Positions 8,436 through 18,620 of a DNA stretch of 64,000 bases are shown piece after piece (position 1 is the first letter of the stretch; every line of letters starts with the position of its first letter). The translations under genes were made by a program, and so were the position numbers. This DNA is from Chthonobacter rhizosphaerae (GTDB taxonomy: Bacteria > Pseudomonadota > Alphaproteobacteria > Rhizobiales > Pleomorphomonadaceae): assembly GCF_013839525.1 (NCBI RefSeq), contig NZ_JACDIS010000005.1, positions 310,001-374,000 of the forward strand, read 5' to 3'. Under the pieces are notes generated by a model. It had not been told where the DNA came from, made no database searches, and saw nothing but the letters and a program-made list of their open reading frames with translations.

Positions 8436-9782
8436 ATGGACGGTCTGATCGCAGCCCTTCAGGGCATTCCGGAGCGGGAGGTCTACGGCCGCGTGGCGGC
8501 CGTCCAGGGCCTCCTGGTCGAGGTCGCCGGCCCGGTCCAGGAGATGAGCGTCGGGGCGCGCCTCGGCGTCACCGGGTTCGCCGGCCGCACGGTCGGCGTG
8601 GAGGTGGTGGGCTTTCGCGGCGACCGCGCGCTCTGCCTGCCGTTCGCCTCCATGGAGGGCGTGCGCCTCGGCGCCAAGGCGACGATCCTGTCCAACGCCG
8701 CCACGGTGCGGCCGTCCGACGCCTGGCTCGGCCGGGTCGTCAACGCGTTCGGCGAGCCCATCGACGGCAAGGGGCCGCTCGCCCAGGGGCCGCTGGAGCG
8801 GTCTCTGCGCGCCGCGCCCCCGGCCGCGTCCGAGCGCACCCGCGTCGGCGCGCCGATCGATCTCGGCGTGCGGGCGCTCAACACCTTCGCGACCTGCTGC
8901 CGCGGCCAGCGCATGGGCATCTTCGCCGGCTCCGGCGTCGGCAAGTCGGTGCTCCTCTCCATGCTGGCCCGCTACACCGCCTGCGACGTGGCGGTGATCG
9001 GCCTCATCGGCGAGCGCGGCCGCGAGGTCCAGGAGTTCATCGAGGACGATCTCGGGCCGGAGGGCCTCGCCCGGTCGGTGGTCATCGTGGCGACCTCCGA
9101 CGAGTCCGTCCTGATGCGCCGGCAGGCGGCCTATCTGACGCTGACGGTGGCCGAGCACTTCCGCGACGGCGGCGGCGACGTCCTCTGCCTCATGGACTCC
9201 GTCACCCGCTTCGCCATGGCCCAGCGCGAGATCGGTCTGGCGGCGGGCGAGCCGCCCACGTCGAAGGGCTACACGCCAACTGTCTTCACCGAACTGCCGC
9301 GCCTCCTGGAGCGCGCGGGTCCGGGCCGGTCGGGGGAGGGGTCCATCACCGGTCTCTTCACCGTCCTCGTGGAGGGCGACAATCACAACGAGCCGGTCGC
9401 CGACGCGGTCCGCGGCATCCTGGACGGCCACATCGTGATGGAGCGCGCCATCGCCGAGCGGGGTCGCTATCCGGCCATCAATGTGCTGAAGTCCGTCTCG
9501 CGCACGATGCCGGGGTGCGTGGAGCCCCGGTGGCGGCCGGTCCTGAAGGAGGCCAGGCGCCTGATGGCCACCTTCACGGACATGGAGGAGCTCATCCGGC
9601 TCGGCGCCTACCGGAAGGGCTCCAGCCCGGAGGTGGACGACGCCATCGCGGTGAACGGCCCCCTGGAGGCCTTTCTGTCCCAGGGTAAAGATGAATGCAC
9701 GTCACGTGATGATGGTTATCACCTCCTCGCCAACCTTTTGGAAACGACCATCGGGTTAAGCTTCCCAGCATCCGGGGAGTAA
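8436..9782 (+). CDS. fliI: Flagellar protein export ATPase FliI
   Basis: The 448-residue protein is the ATPase of the flagellar type III export apparatus, acting at the cytoplasmic base of the basal body. It has an N-terminal beta-barrel, a Walker A motif GSGVGKS near residues 165-171, [13 protein letters not shown], the Walker B region [17 protein letters not shown], and a C-terminal segment with SRTMP and [16 protein letters not shown] lies five bases before the ATG. fliJ follows four bases after the stop, so the two are translationally linked. The remaining flagellar genes are outside the window. Confidence 0.96.
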   Translation: MDGLIAALQGIPEREVYGRVAAVQGLLVEVAGPVQEMSVGARLGVTGFAGRTVGVEVVGFRGDRALCLPFASMEGVRLGAKATILSNAATVRPSDAWLGRVVNAFGEPIDGKGPLAQGPLERSLRAAPPAASERTRVGAPIDLGVRALNTFATCCRGQRMGIFAGSGVGKSVLLSMLARYTACDVAVIGLIGERGREVQEFIEDDLGPEGLARSVVIVATSDESVLMRRQAAYLTLTVAEHFRDGGGDVLCLMDSVTRFAMAQREIGLAAGEPPTSKGYTPTVFTELPRLLERAGPGRSGEGSITGLFTVLVEGDNHNEPVADAVRGILDGHIVMERAIAERGRYPAINVLKSVSRTMPGCVEPRWRPVLKEARRLMATFTDMEELIRLGAYRKGSSPEVDDAIAVNGPLEAFLSQGKDECTSRDDGYHLLANLLETTIGLSFPASGE

Positions 9783-9785
9783 CGA

Positions 9786-10202
9786 ATGATGAAGTCGCGT
9801 AACAGTCTCATCCGGCTGAAGCGGTTCCAGGTCGACGAGAAGCGTCGGCAGGTGACCCAGATCGAAATGATGATCGCCGAGTTCGAGCGCATGGCGACCG
9901 AACTGGACGACCAGATCCAGGCGGAGCAGAAGCGCGTCGGCATCACCGACGTGACCCACTTCGCCTATCCGACCTTCGCCAAGGCCGCCATGCAGCGGCG
10001 CGACAATCTGCTCGTGTCGGCCGGCGACCTCCGCGTCCAGCTCGACGCCGCCCGCGCGGCGCTGTCGGAAGCGGTGGAAGACATGAAGAAGGTGGAACTG
10101 ATCGAGGAGCGGGACCAGCTCCGCGACCGCGCCGCCGGCGACGCGCTCGACCAGGACCACATGGACGAGGTGGCCTCCCGCCTCTCGTTCCGCACCGGCT
10201 GA
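9786..10202 (+). CDS. fliJ: Flagellar export chaperone FliJ
   Basis: The 138-residue protein is almost entirely helical with heptad-like charge patterning (LKRFQVDEKRRQVTQIEMMIAEFERM), the two-helix coiled coil expected of FliJ, which is the central stalk of the FliI hexamer and assists export. Its sequence is poorly conserved across bacteria, so the call rests largely on position immediately after fliI and on length. Nothing else in the flagellar cluster follows; the next 538 bases are repeats. Confidence 0.9.
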   Translation: MMKSRNSLIRLKRFQVDEKRRQVTQIEMMIAEFERMATELDDQIQAEQKRVGITDVTHFAYPTFAKAAMQRRDNLLVSAGDLRVQLDAARAALSEAVEDMKKVELIEERDQLRDRAAGDALDQDHMDEVASRLSFRTG

Positions 10203-10450
10203 AACCCACCCGCCGGGCCCGCGCCCGGCGGCCCGGGGCACTGACGCCGCGCCCCGGCCCGAGCGCCGCCCCGCCGCGCCGCCTCCACCCGTCACGCGCC
10301 CCGCCTCTCCGGCGCCCCGCCCGTCAGGCGCCCCGACGCATTCGGCGCCCCAACGACTTCGGCGTACCACCCGTCAGGCGCACGGCCCCCGCCAGCGAGC
10401 GCTCCGCCGCTCCCCGGCTCACGCGATTTCCCGCTCCCCCGCCCAGACGT

Positions 10451-10609
10451 CATCGTCCGCGAATGCGGACCACCCACGCATTTTGCCTCCGCTCCCCCGC
10501 CCCCACCGTCATGGTCCGCGAACGCGGACCACCCACGCATTTTGCCTCCGCTCCCCCGCCCCGACCGTCATGGTCCGCGAATGCGGACCACCCACGACTT
10601 CATCAGTGT
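10451..10609. repeat. 59-bp tandem array of REP family A palindromes (three copies)
   Basis: Palindromes with TGGTCCGC / GCGGACCA arms (first copy CGTCCGC) begin at 10451, 10510 and 10569, exactly 59 bases apart, each followed by ACCCACG and a pyrimidine-rich linker. The same palindrome family recurs near 31.6, 37.0, 52.6, 53.1, 53.3 and 53.4 kb. The rest of the gap (10203-10450) is GC-rich sequence with short GGCGCC(CC)G-type repeats and no gene. Confidence 0.85.
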
Positions 10610-10675
10610 AGCGACAACGGGCCAATCATCCCGGGCCGGCCACGACGCGTCCGGAGAGGGGAGGGCGCCGCCCCG

Positions 10676-10714
10676 CCAAAAAGGGAACGGCGCCCGGATC
10701 TCTCCGGACGCCGT
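10676..10714 (-). terminator. Probable terminator of the YbjN gene
   Basis: On the minus strand an imperfect stem built from ACGGCG...CCGGA and TCCGG...CGCCGT is followed by CCC and a five-T run, 27 bases after the YbjN stop codon. Confidence 0.65.
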
Positions 10715-10740
10715 CGAACCAGGAAACCCCGCGTCCGCGA

Positions 10741-11241
10741 TCAGGCTTCGCCCATCGTCTCGATCAGCGAGTGGTCCAGCGCCTCGCGGGCGGGCTTGCC
10801 GGCCCAGACCACGAACTGGAACGCCTGGTAGAAGCGCTCGCAGGACTCCAGCGCGTTCTCCAGCATGGCGGCGATCTGTTCGTCGGTGGCCTCGGCGTTG
10901 CCAGCCAGGAGCAGGGCGTGGCGATACATGATCACGCCCTCCTTTTGCCACAGGTCGAAGTGGCCGACCCACATCTGCTCGTTCACCAGGGACAAGAGCT
11001 TGATCACCTCGGTGCGGCGCGTCTCCAGCACCTTGATGTCGAACGCGCAGGCGAGATGCAGCGCCTCCAGGTCCTCCATCCAGGAGAAGGAGACGTGGTA
11101 GTCGCACCAGTTCCCCTGCACGGAAACGGTGATTTCGTCCTCCCCGGACCGCTCGAACGACCAGTCGTTCTGGGCGGCGATGAGTTCGATCGAATCGACG
11201 GGATTGCTCGGTCGCTCGGTAGAGACATCGATGAGGGTCAC
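10741..11241 (-). CDS. YbjN domain-containing protein
   Basis: The 166-residue protein matches the YbjN family (PF10722): an alpha/beta fold with YHVSFSWMEDLEALHLACAFDIKV and EQMWVGHFDLW, akin to type III secretion chaperones in shape. In E. coli overexpressed YbjN affects motility and stress responses; in rhizobia it commonly lies near proC and ubiK-type genes, and ubiK is the next gene upstream here. Its biochemical role is unknown. A terminator follows. The 483 bases before its start (11242-11724) contain no ORF I can support. Confidence 0.88.
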   Translation of the reverse strand: MTLIDVSTERPSNPVDSIELIAAQNDWSFERSGEDEITVSVQGNWCDYHVSFSWMEDLEALHLACAFDIKVLETRRTEVIKLLSLVNEQMWVGHFDLWQKEGVIMYRHALLLAGNAEATDEQIAAMLENALESCERFYQAFQFVVWAGKPAREALDHSLIETMGEA

Positions 11242-11724
11242 GGTCGACCTCCAAGGTTGCGGCTGGACCCCAGCACGCTAGCTTCCTCAAGGACGTGCCG
11301 GCCGAGGCCGAAGCGGCCAACCCCGTCCCGACGACGGGGGCCGCTGCTCCGGCCGGAGCGTCCTTCACCCCGACGGCCGCCCCACGGGAGGAGGTGCGGA
11401 CGACCGGTCGGTTCGTCACCCGCGGGCGCCAACGCAACCCCCGGGAATTCCTTCAAAGCCACCTGGTGCGCAACGCGGCGGGCCGTGCGGCCGGCGCGGC
11501 GAATCTCATCTCGGATCAGTATAGGGCCGATCGGAAGCACCGAAACGGGTGATCTCGACCCGAACGTCGATAATTCCACCCGTGTGGCGTGGGCGCCCCC
11601 TGCATCCTTCCTCATCGTGCTCACGATAGCGGCAGCTTTTCTTGCGGTACAACGGAATTGTGCCGGCGCCCGGTCGACCTTCGTCGCCGGCGCTCCGCTT
11701 CCGTTCCAAGGATCGATGGCGGCT

Positions 11725-12048
11725 TCAGGCGCCTCCGGCGGCGCCGTCCGGCACCGGGCCGGAGCCGGCGGTCGCGCCCTTGCGGCTGTCCGCCATGAGG
11801 ACGGCGATCTGGCCCTCCAGGGCGGCCACGCGGGCCGACAGGCGTTCCACCTCCGACAGCGCCCGGGTGGCGAGGTCCTGGGCGATCTCCAGGTCCTCCC
11901 GGCGAACGAGATCCATCTCGGAGGCGAACCGGTCGGCCTGGCTCCGCATCACCGTCTCAACCTCGCGTCGCGCCGATTGGGCGACCCCCGCCGCGTCGTT
12001 CATGAGTTTGGCGAACTCGTCGAACAGGCGGCCTTGAGACTGGGACAT
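11725..12048 (-). CDS. ubiK: Accessory factor UbiK family protein
   Basis: The 107-residue protein has the UbiK/BMFP layout: an N-terminal amphipathic segment (GRLFDEFAKLMNDAAGVAQSARREVE) and a C-terminal coiled coil (LATRALSEVERLSARVAALEGQI). UbiK binds lipids and assists the hydroxylation complex of ubiquinone synthesis. The Gly/Pro/Ala tail after residue 90 is disordered. The gene is divergent from lgt, a conserved neighbourhood in rhizobia. Function is inferred from the E. coli homologue. Confidence 0.85.
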   Translation of the reverse strand: MSQSQGRLFDEFAKLMNDAAGVAQSARREVETVMRSQADRFASEMDLVRREDLEIAQDLATRALSEVERLSARVAALEGQIAVLMADSRKGATAGSGPVPDGAAGGA

Positions 12049-12338
12049 GGCGATACTCCACGAAAGGCGGACGGGCGCGGAACGTCCGGCCGACCGCCGC
12101 CATCATACCCGGAACCGCGGAGCGCCGCACCTCGGGAATTCGAGGCCCGGCCCGCGCGGGGCCTTGTCCTTGAGAAACGCCGGGTTCGGGCCGCTGTTCC
12201 GCACGGGTTCCATGCCTTCGCCTAAGGTTGAACGGTTCGCACCCCCGCCCTTGACGCGGCCGCCGTCGTCCCGCAAACGTCCGGCCGGTCCGGGACCCTT
12301 CCGGGCCCGCCCGCGCCGCCCCAGACCGAGAGCCCTCG

Positions 12339-13166
12339 ATGCCCCTCCTGGCCTTGCCCTTCCCGGCCATCGACCCGGTCCTGATCGAGATCGGCCCCTT
12401 CGCGATCCGCTGGTACGCGCTCGCCTATGTCACCGGCCTCCTGTTCGGCTGGTGGTACCTGCGCCGGCTCGTCTCCTCGCCGTCGCTCTGGGGCGCCACC
12501 CGCCGCCCGACCGCCCTCGACATCGACGACCTCCTCGTCTGGGTCACCCTCGGGGTCGTCCTCGGCGGGCGGATCGGCTACGTGCTCTTCTACAATTTCG
12601 CCGCCTACCGCGAGGATCCGTGGGAGATCCTGAAGGTCTGGCACGGCGGCATGGCCTTCCATGGCGCACTCGCCGGCACGGCGCTCGCCATCCTGCTCTA
12701 CGCCCGGCGCAACGGCCAGAACGTCTGGTCGCTCTACGATCTGGCGGCCGCAGCCGTGCCGGTCGGCCTCTTCCTCGGCCGCATCGCGAACTTCATCAAC
12801 GGCGAGCTCTTCGGCCGCCCCACCGACGTGCCCTGGGCCGTCGTCTTCCCCACCGCCGACGACTACCCGCGCCATCCGAGCCAGCTCTACGAGGCGGGGC
12901 TGGAAGGCCTCGTGCTCTTCGTGGTGCTCACGCTTCTCGTCCGCTCCGGCGCGCTCGCCCGGCCCGGCCTCGTCACCGGCGTGTTCGGCATAGGCTACGG
13001 CCTGTCGCGCAGCTTCGTGGAGTTCTTCCGCAGCCCGGACCCGCAGGTCGGCTACATCGCCCTCGACTTCGTCACCATGGGGATGCTCCTGTCCGTGCCG
13101 CTCGTCGTCATCGGGGCCGCCCTCGTCGTCTATGCGCGCGGCGGCCACACGGTCATGAAGGCCTGA
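12339..13166 (+). CDS. lgt: Prolipoprotein diacylglyceryl transferase
   Basis: The 275-residue integral membrane enzyme transfers diacylglycerol from phosphatidylglycerol to the lipobox Cys of prolipoproteins. About seven hydrophobic segments are seen, along with the family signature GRIANFINGELFGRPTD around residue 150, a HGGMAFHGALAG motif and HPSQLYEAG. The length is normal. It is followed four bases later by a methyltransferase gene, so the two are co-transcribed. At least one substrate lipoprotein is encoded in the window (15841-16467). Confidence 0.97.
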   Translation: MPLLALPFPAIDPVLIEIGPFAIRWYALAYVTGLLFGWWYLRRLVSSPSLWGATRRPTALDIDDLLVWVTLGVVLGGRIGYVLFYNFAAYREDPWEILKVWHGGMAFHGALAGTALAILLYARRNGQNVWSLYDLAAAAVPVGLFLGRIANFINGELFGRPTDVPWAVVFPTADDYPRHPSQLYEAGLEGLVLFVVLTLLVRSGALARPGLVTGVFGIGYGLSRSFVEFFRSPDPQVGYIALDFVTMGMLLSVPLVVIGAALVVYARGGHTVMKA

Positions 13167-13170
13167 TCCC

Positions 13171-14247
13171 ATGGGCGTCCTCGCCGACCGGATCCGCACG
13201 CTGATCGAGGTCGGAGGCCCGATCTCCGTGGCCGATTTCATGGCGCTCGCCCTCGGCGACCCGGAGCACGGCTACTATGCCTCGCGCGAGCCGTTCGGCG
13301 CCGCCGGCGACTTCGTCACCGCCCCGGAGATCAGCCAGATGTTCGGCGAGCTGATCGGCGCCTGGGCGATGGCCGTCCACGCGGCGATCGGCGCGCCCGA
13401 TCCGGTGCGCCTCGTGGAGCTCGGCCCGGGCCGCGGCACCCTGATGGCCGATCTTCTGCGCGCCGCCCGGGTGCGGCCGGCGTTCCGCGCCGCCATCGAC
13501 CTCCATCTCGTGGAGACGAGCCCGCGCCTGCGCGCCGTCCAGGCCGAAACCCTCGCGGCCTCCGGCGTCACGCCCACTTGGCACGACCGGATCGACACCC
13601 TGCCGCCCGGCCCCGCCATCGTAATCGCCAACGAGTTCTTCGATGCGCTCCCGGTGCGCCAGCTCGTTCGAACCCCGGAGGGCTGGCGCGAACGGGTCAT
13701 CGGCCTCGCGCCGGACGGCTCGCTCCTGTTCGGGGCCGGCGCCGCCGGCATCGACCCGGATCTCGTGCCGCCCCACGCCGCGCTCGCGCCGGTCGGCACG
13801 GTCGTGGAGGTCGCCGGCCCGTCCGCCGCCATCATGGCCGGACTCGCGCACCGGATCGTGCGCGACGGCGGGGCGCTCCTCGCCATCGACTACGGCAGCG
13901 ACCGCTCCGGCACCGGCGACACCCTCCAGGCCGTCTCGGCCCACCGTTTCGCCGACGCCCTGGAGCGGCCGGGCGAGGTGGACGTGACCGTGCAGGTGGA
14001 TTTCCAAGCCCTCGCCGCCGCCGCCCGCTCGGAAGGCGCGGCCGTCCACGGCCCCGTCGGCCAGGGCGACTTCCTCCTCGCCCTCGGCCTCCTGGAGCGC
14101 GCCGGCCAGCTCGGCGCCGACAAGGACGACACCGCCCGCGCCGCCCTCGTCGCCGCCGTGAACCGCCTGGCGTCGCCGGACCAGATGGGCACGCTGTTCA
14201 AGGCCATCGCCGTCACCCGCCCGGGCGTCGCCCCGCCGGGCTTCTGA
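13171..14247 (+). CDS. Class I SAM-dependent methyltransferase, MidA/NDUFAF7 family
   Basis: The 358-residue protein belongs to the DUF185/PF02636 family that includes mitochondrial NDUFAF7, which dimethylates an arginine of complex I subunit NDUFS2. It has GYYASREPFGAAGDFVTAPE-type N-terminal sequence, the SAM-binding ELGPGRGT motif near residue 90, IVIANEFFDALPV and LLAIDYGSD. A role in assembling bacterial complex I is inferred from the mitochondrial relative. It is directly downstream of lgt, an arrangement common in alphaproteobacteria. Confidence 0.9.
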   Translation: MGVLADRIRTLIEVGGPISVADFMALALGDPEHGYYASREPFGAAGDFVTAPEISQMFGELIGAWAMAVHAAIGAPDPVRLVELGPGRGTLMADLLRAARVRPAFRAAIDLHLVETSPRLRAVQAETLAASGVTPTWHDRIDTLPPGPAIVIANEFFDALPVRQLVRTPEGWRERVIGLAPDGSLLFGAGAAGIDPDLVPPHAALAPVGTVVEVAGPSAAIMAGLAHRIVRDGGALLAIDYGSDRSGTGDTLQAVSAHRFADALERPGEVDVTVQVDFQALAAAARSEGAAVHGPVGQGDFLLALGLLERAGQLGADKDDTARAALVAAVNRLASPDQMGTLFKAIAVTRPGVAPPGF

Positions 14248-14316
14248 GCGGCAGGAGGACAGGATGGCCGAAAGAGCGGAATGAGCCGTCGAGGCACCCC
14301 GACCTTCATCACCCGT

Positions 14317-14578
14317 CATCCCGGCGAACGCCGGGATCCAACCGTCGTCCCGGCCTGGCGTCACGGTCCCGGTGGAGCACCCCGCCCCCGCCACCCGTCA
14401 TCCCGGCGAAAGCCGGGATCCAACCGTCGGCGCGGTCCCGGCGTCACGGTCCAGGTCGAGCACCCCGGCCCCCATCAGCTGTCATCCCGGCGAATGCCGG
14501 GATCCAACCGTCGGCTCGACAGGACCACCCGTCCCACTTGATCCCCTGGTCGGCTGGGTCCCGGCTTTCGCCGGGATG
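14317..14578. repeat. REP family B cluster (four palindromes)
   Basis: Palindromes with ATCCCGGC / GCCGGGAT arms occur at 14317-14340, 14399-14422 and 14483-14506 on one strand, and inverted at 14555-14578. The loops differ (GAAC, GAAA, GAAT), while the arms and the adjoining CCAACCG are constant. This is a widespread alphaproteobacterial REP type. It lies between convergent genes. Confidence 0.88.
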
Positions 14579-14718
14579 ACGCCCTTAGTCAGGCGACGGA
14601 GCCCACACGGTCCGGGATCACGCCCTTAGTCAGGCGACGGAGCCCACACGGTCCCGGATCACGCCGCCGATCAGGCGACGAAGCCAACAGCGTCCGGGAC
14701 GACGCCCTCGGCAGGCGC
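14579..14718. repeat. 41-bp direct tandem repeat next to the prs stop codon
   Basis: Units beginning ACGCC occur at 14579, 14620, 14661 and 14702, all 41 bases apart. The first two are nearly identical (core TTAGTCAGGCGACGGAGCCC); the third and the partial fourth diverge. The array abuts the prs stop at 14721. Confidence 0.8.
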
Positions 14719-14720
14719 CC

Positions 14721-15653
<933 letters not shown>

Positions 15654-15840
15654 TGTACGGGCGATCCTTGCGATGGGTCGGCGGGATCGACGGACGTGAC
15701 TGCGTCAGGCCGAAAGGGCGGTCCTTCCCCGCGTTCGCGCGCCTTTTAGCAGGGGTGGCCGGGCGCGTAAACCTGCCGTTCGGCGGATTGCCGCCGTGCT
15801 TCACAGAACTGTCGTGAATGCTCCCGGCGGTCCGCGCCGG

Positions 15841-16467
15841 TCAGATCGCGGTGCCCGGCATCGGGGCCGCGGCTGCCGGCATGGGCGGGGCGCCGGGGCC
15901 CGCCGGCACCTGGTTCAGCCAGGCGTAGATCTGTTCCACGGTGCGCGCCGCCACCGCGTTCAGCACCGCCTCGTTGACGCCGGACCAAGGGTCCGCGTCC
16001 GCCTTGCCGGCGATCTCGATCCCGGTGATCCGGTGCAGCCGGTTGCCGCTGGCGTCCAGGATGTCCCACACGTAGGTCACGTTCGTGGCCTCGTCGCCGC
16101 CCACGGCCGAAAGATAGCCGAGCACCCGGTAGCTGGCCGTCGGGTCGCCCCGTCGCACCAGCGTCAGGTTGCGGCCGCGGGCGTAGCGGCCGAGGTCGGT
16201 CGCCAGGCTGTCCGCCTTGTTGGTCGGCACGCCCAGCACCTGGTCGAAGCGCAAGGTCGCCTGCGCCGCCGGGATCGGCGGCACGGTCGGGCTGACGGCC
16301 TCCGGCGGGGTATTGAGCGTCCGCGCCGTGGGCGCGGCGGCGTTCGCCGTCACCTTGGAGGCGGTTCCGTTCTGGCAGCCGGCGAGGAGAAGGGCGGCGA
16401 GCGCGCCCGTGGCGAGCACGGCTGCCGTCCGGCGCATCGGAACCCTCTGGCGGGCGACGTCGATCAT
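15841..16467 (-). CDS. Putative lipoprotein of unknown function
   Basis: The 208-residue protein begins with a basic segment and a hydrophobic stretch ending in the lipobox LLAGC (Cys at residue 31), so it should be exported, lipid-modified by Lgt and anchored to a membrane. The mature part contains an alpha/beta domain (TLRFDQVLGVP, LVRRGDPTASYRVLGYLSA, TYVWDILDASGNRLHRITG) and a disordered Ala/Pro tail. The ATG at 16467 is chosen because GGGGAAGG precedes it; a start at 16509 would add an unconserved leader. I do not recognise the domain. Confidence 0.8.
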   Translation of the reverse strand: MIDVARQRVPMRRTAAVLATGALAALLLAGCQNGTASKVTANAAAPTARTLNTPPEAVSPTVPPIPAAQATLRFDQVLGVPTNKADSLATDLGRYARGRNLTLVRRGDPTASYRVLGYLSAVGGDEATNVTYVWDILDASGNRLHRITGIEIAGKADADPWSGVNEAVLNAVAARTVEQIYAWLNQVPAGPGAPPMPAAAAPMPGTAI

Positions 16468-16627
16468 CGTGTCCTTCCCCTGGCTTCTTGTCGGTGTCGA
16501 CGGAGTCACTTGTGGACGAGGCGGCGTCCGCGTTCAAGCCTGACGGCGGCCGGAAGGGCCCGGACAGGCCCTCGGACCGCCTCGGTCGGGCCCGCGAGCC
16601 GCGCCCGCCGCCGTCCCGGCGTCCCCC

Positions 16628-17782
16628 TCAGGCCCGGACGGACAGGGTCAGCGGCAGGGACGAGAGCACCTCCGGCCCGGTCTCGGTCACCAGGCTGGTC
16701 CGGCCCAGCGTCATCGCGGTGCCGCTCTCGCTGTCCATCAGGATCATGTGGGCGAACAGGGTCATGCCGGGCAGAACCGGTTCCGGGTTGTCGCGGTAGA
16801 ACATCTGCCGGTCCATCCAGCTCGGCGTGAAGCGCGCGCCCACCGAATAGCCGCAGGCGTTCAGCCGGTGGGCGGAAAGGCCGCGGCCGTCCAGCACCCG
16901 CGCGTGGGCGGCGAACACGTCGCCGAAGGTCCGCCCGGGCCTCAGCTCCGCCTCCACGGCGGCCAGCGCCTCCGCGGCGGCGTCGAACAGCTCCAGGTGT
17001 CGGTCGGTCGGCGCGCCGATCACCACCGTGCGCATCAGCGGCGCGTGGTAGTGGCGGTAGACGCCGGAGAACTCCAGGGTCAGCTGGTCGTTGGCGTCCA
17101 GCACCCGCCGGCCCGCCTTGTAGCGGCAGAGGAGAGCATCCCGGCCGGAGCCGATGATCACCTCGTTGGCCGGGAAATCGCCGCCCGCCTCGAAGATGGT
17201 GCCTTGCAGGACGGCGAGGATCCGTCCCTCGTCGGCGCCGGGGCCGATCGCGTCCAGCGCCCGGGTGTAGGCGAGGTCGCCGATCCGGGCCGCCTCGCGC
17301 ACATGGGCGATCTCGGCCGCCGACTTCACCACCCGCAGGGCCGGCACGATGTCGGATGCGTCCACGGTCTCGGCGAAGCCCCATAGCGCCGTGTCCAGCG
17401 CCTTGCCGTTCCGCGCGGTCAGGCCCTGGGTGTCGTACTCCACCCCGATCCGCACGCCCCGGAGCGCGAACTCCGCCAGGAGGTCCTTCAGCTGGTCCGC
17501 CGGTCCCGCGTCGGCCCGGTCCTCCCAGATCCGGATGTCGTCCACGATCGAGGTGTGCTGCGCCTGCCGCAGGTCCGCCGAGCGGGTGAGCAGCGCCAGC
17601 CGGTCGTCGCGGGTCACCAGCATGGACTGGAAGAAGCAGAAGCCGAAAGTGTCGTAGCCGGTCAGCCAGTACATGGACTCCTGCGCGAACAGCAGGATGG
17701 CGTCGAGGCCCCGGGCCTCCAGGGCGGCGTTCAGCGCCACGCGGCGACGGTTGAACTCGGCGCGGTCGAAATGCAGTGCCAT
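16628..17782 (-). CDS. M24-family (creatinase/ectoine-hydrolase-like) protein
   Basis: The 384-residue protein has the two-domain pita-bread M24 fold: an N-terminal creatinase domain (FAQESMYWLTGYDTFGF) and a C-terminal catalytic domain. The canonical M24 metal ligands are not conserved. LTLEFSGVYRHYHAPLMRTV stands where peptidases carry two Asp ligands, and MTLFAHMILMDSESG replaces the usual EPG motif. This pattern resembles metal-independent creatinase or ectoine hydrolase (DoeA) rather than an Xaa-Pro peptidase. The substrate is unknown and no ectoine genes are adjacent. It lies 12 bases after pgeF on the same strand, so the two are co-transcribed. Confidence 0.82.
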   Translation of the reverse strand: MALHFDRAEFNRRRVALNAALEARGLDAILLFAQESMYWLTGYDTFGFCFFQSMLVTRDDRLALLTRSADLRQAQHTSIVDDIRIWEDRADAGPADQLKDLLAEFALRGVRIGVEYDTQGLTARNGKALDTALWGFAETVDASDIVPALRVVKSAAEIAHVREAARIGDLAYTRALDAIGPGADEGRILAVLQGTIFEAGGDFPANEVIIGSGRDALLCRYKAGRRVLDANDQLTLEFSGVYRHYHAPLMRTVVIGAPTDRHLELFDAAAEALAAVEAELRPGRTFGDVFAAHARVLDGRGLSAHRLNACGYSVGARFTPSWMDRQMFYRDNPEPVLPGMTLFAHMILMDSESGTAMTLGRTSLVTETGPEVLSSLPLTLSVRA

Positions 17783-17794
17783 GGTGGAATGCCT

Positions 17795-18568
17795 TCAGCG
17801 GGGGGTGAGCGCGATGGCCGACAGATGGCGGCCGTAGTCGGCCTCGCCCCGGTGGGTCATGCGCCGGTAGGAGAAGAAGCGGTCCTCGTCCGCATAGGTG
17901 CAGAGACCGAGGTTTTCCGCCCGCGCGATCCCGGCGCGCGCGAGCCGGTGGACGATGTAGGCCGGCAGGTCGAAGCGGGCGTGGCCGGCCTTGTCCGTCG
18001 GCCGGAACCAGCGCCCCACGTCCTCGCCGGCCGCCTCGAACCGCGCCACGAACTCCGGCCCCACCTCGTAGGCCTCGCCGGAGATCATCGGCCCGACCAC
18101 CGCGTGGATCCGGCCGCGGTCGGCGCCGAGCCGCTCCATGGCGTCGACGGTCGCCTCCAGGACGCCCGTGAACGCGCCCTTCCAGCCGGAATGGGCGGCG
18201 CCCACCACGCCCGCCTCGCCGTCCGCGAACAGCACGGGGCCGCAGTCGGCGGACGAGACCGCGATCGCGAGGTCCGGCACCCGGGTCACCAGCGCGTCCG
18301 CCTTCGGGTTGTCGGCCGGCGCCCACGGCGTCTCGGCCACCACCACGTCGGGCGAGTGCACCTGGTAGCAGGTCACCAGCCGGTCCGGGGAGACCTCCAT
18401 GGCGGCGGCGATCCGCGCCCGGTTCTCGCGCACCCGGCCCTGGTCGTCGTTCGACCCGAGCCCCGTGTTCAGCCCGGCGTAGATCCCGTCCGACACGCCG
18501 CCCTCGCGCGTGAACCAGCCATGCCGGACGCCCGGCAGGGCCGAAAGGGTAGGGGACCGCACCATCAT
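17795..18568 (-). CDS. pgeF: Peptidoglycan editing factor / multicopper polyphenol oxidase family protein
   Basis: The 257-residue protein is of the YfiH/DUF152 (laccase-domain) family. It has [37 protein letters not shown] and AAHSGWKG, which supply the family's His and Cys metal-site residues. E. coli YfiH/PgeF corrects misincorporated Ser in peptidoglycan precursors, and relatives have purine-nucleoside activity. Starting at 18568 places GAGGTG seven bases upstream; the longer reading to 18730 has no homology and overlaps the PIN remnant region. It is the first gene of a two-gene unit with the M24 protein. Confidence 0.9.
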   Translation of the reverse strand: MMVRSPTLSALPGVRHGWFTREGGVSDGIYAGLNTGLGSNDDQGRVRENRARIAAAMEVSPDRLVTCYQVHSPDVVVAETPWAPADNPKADALVTRVPDLAIAVSSADCGPVLFADGEAGVVGAAHSGWKGAFTGVLEATVDAMERLGADRGRIHAVVGPMISGEAYEVGPEFVARFEAAGEDVGRWFRPTDKAGHARFDLPAYIVHRLARAGIARAENLGLCTYADEDRFFSYRRMTHRGEADYGRHLSAIALTPR

Positions 18569-18620
18569 CGCGAAGCACCTCGTCGTGAGGCGCGGATGGT
18601 GGCGACGGCGGGCCGGCCTG

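Noticed and set aside
11242-11724. Possible genes in the gap between YbjN and UbiK
   Set aside because: Frames on both strands lack start signals, domains and typical codon use; nothing could be supported.
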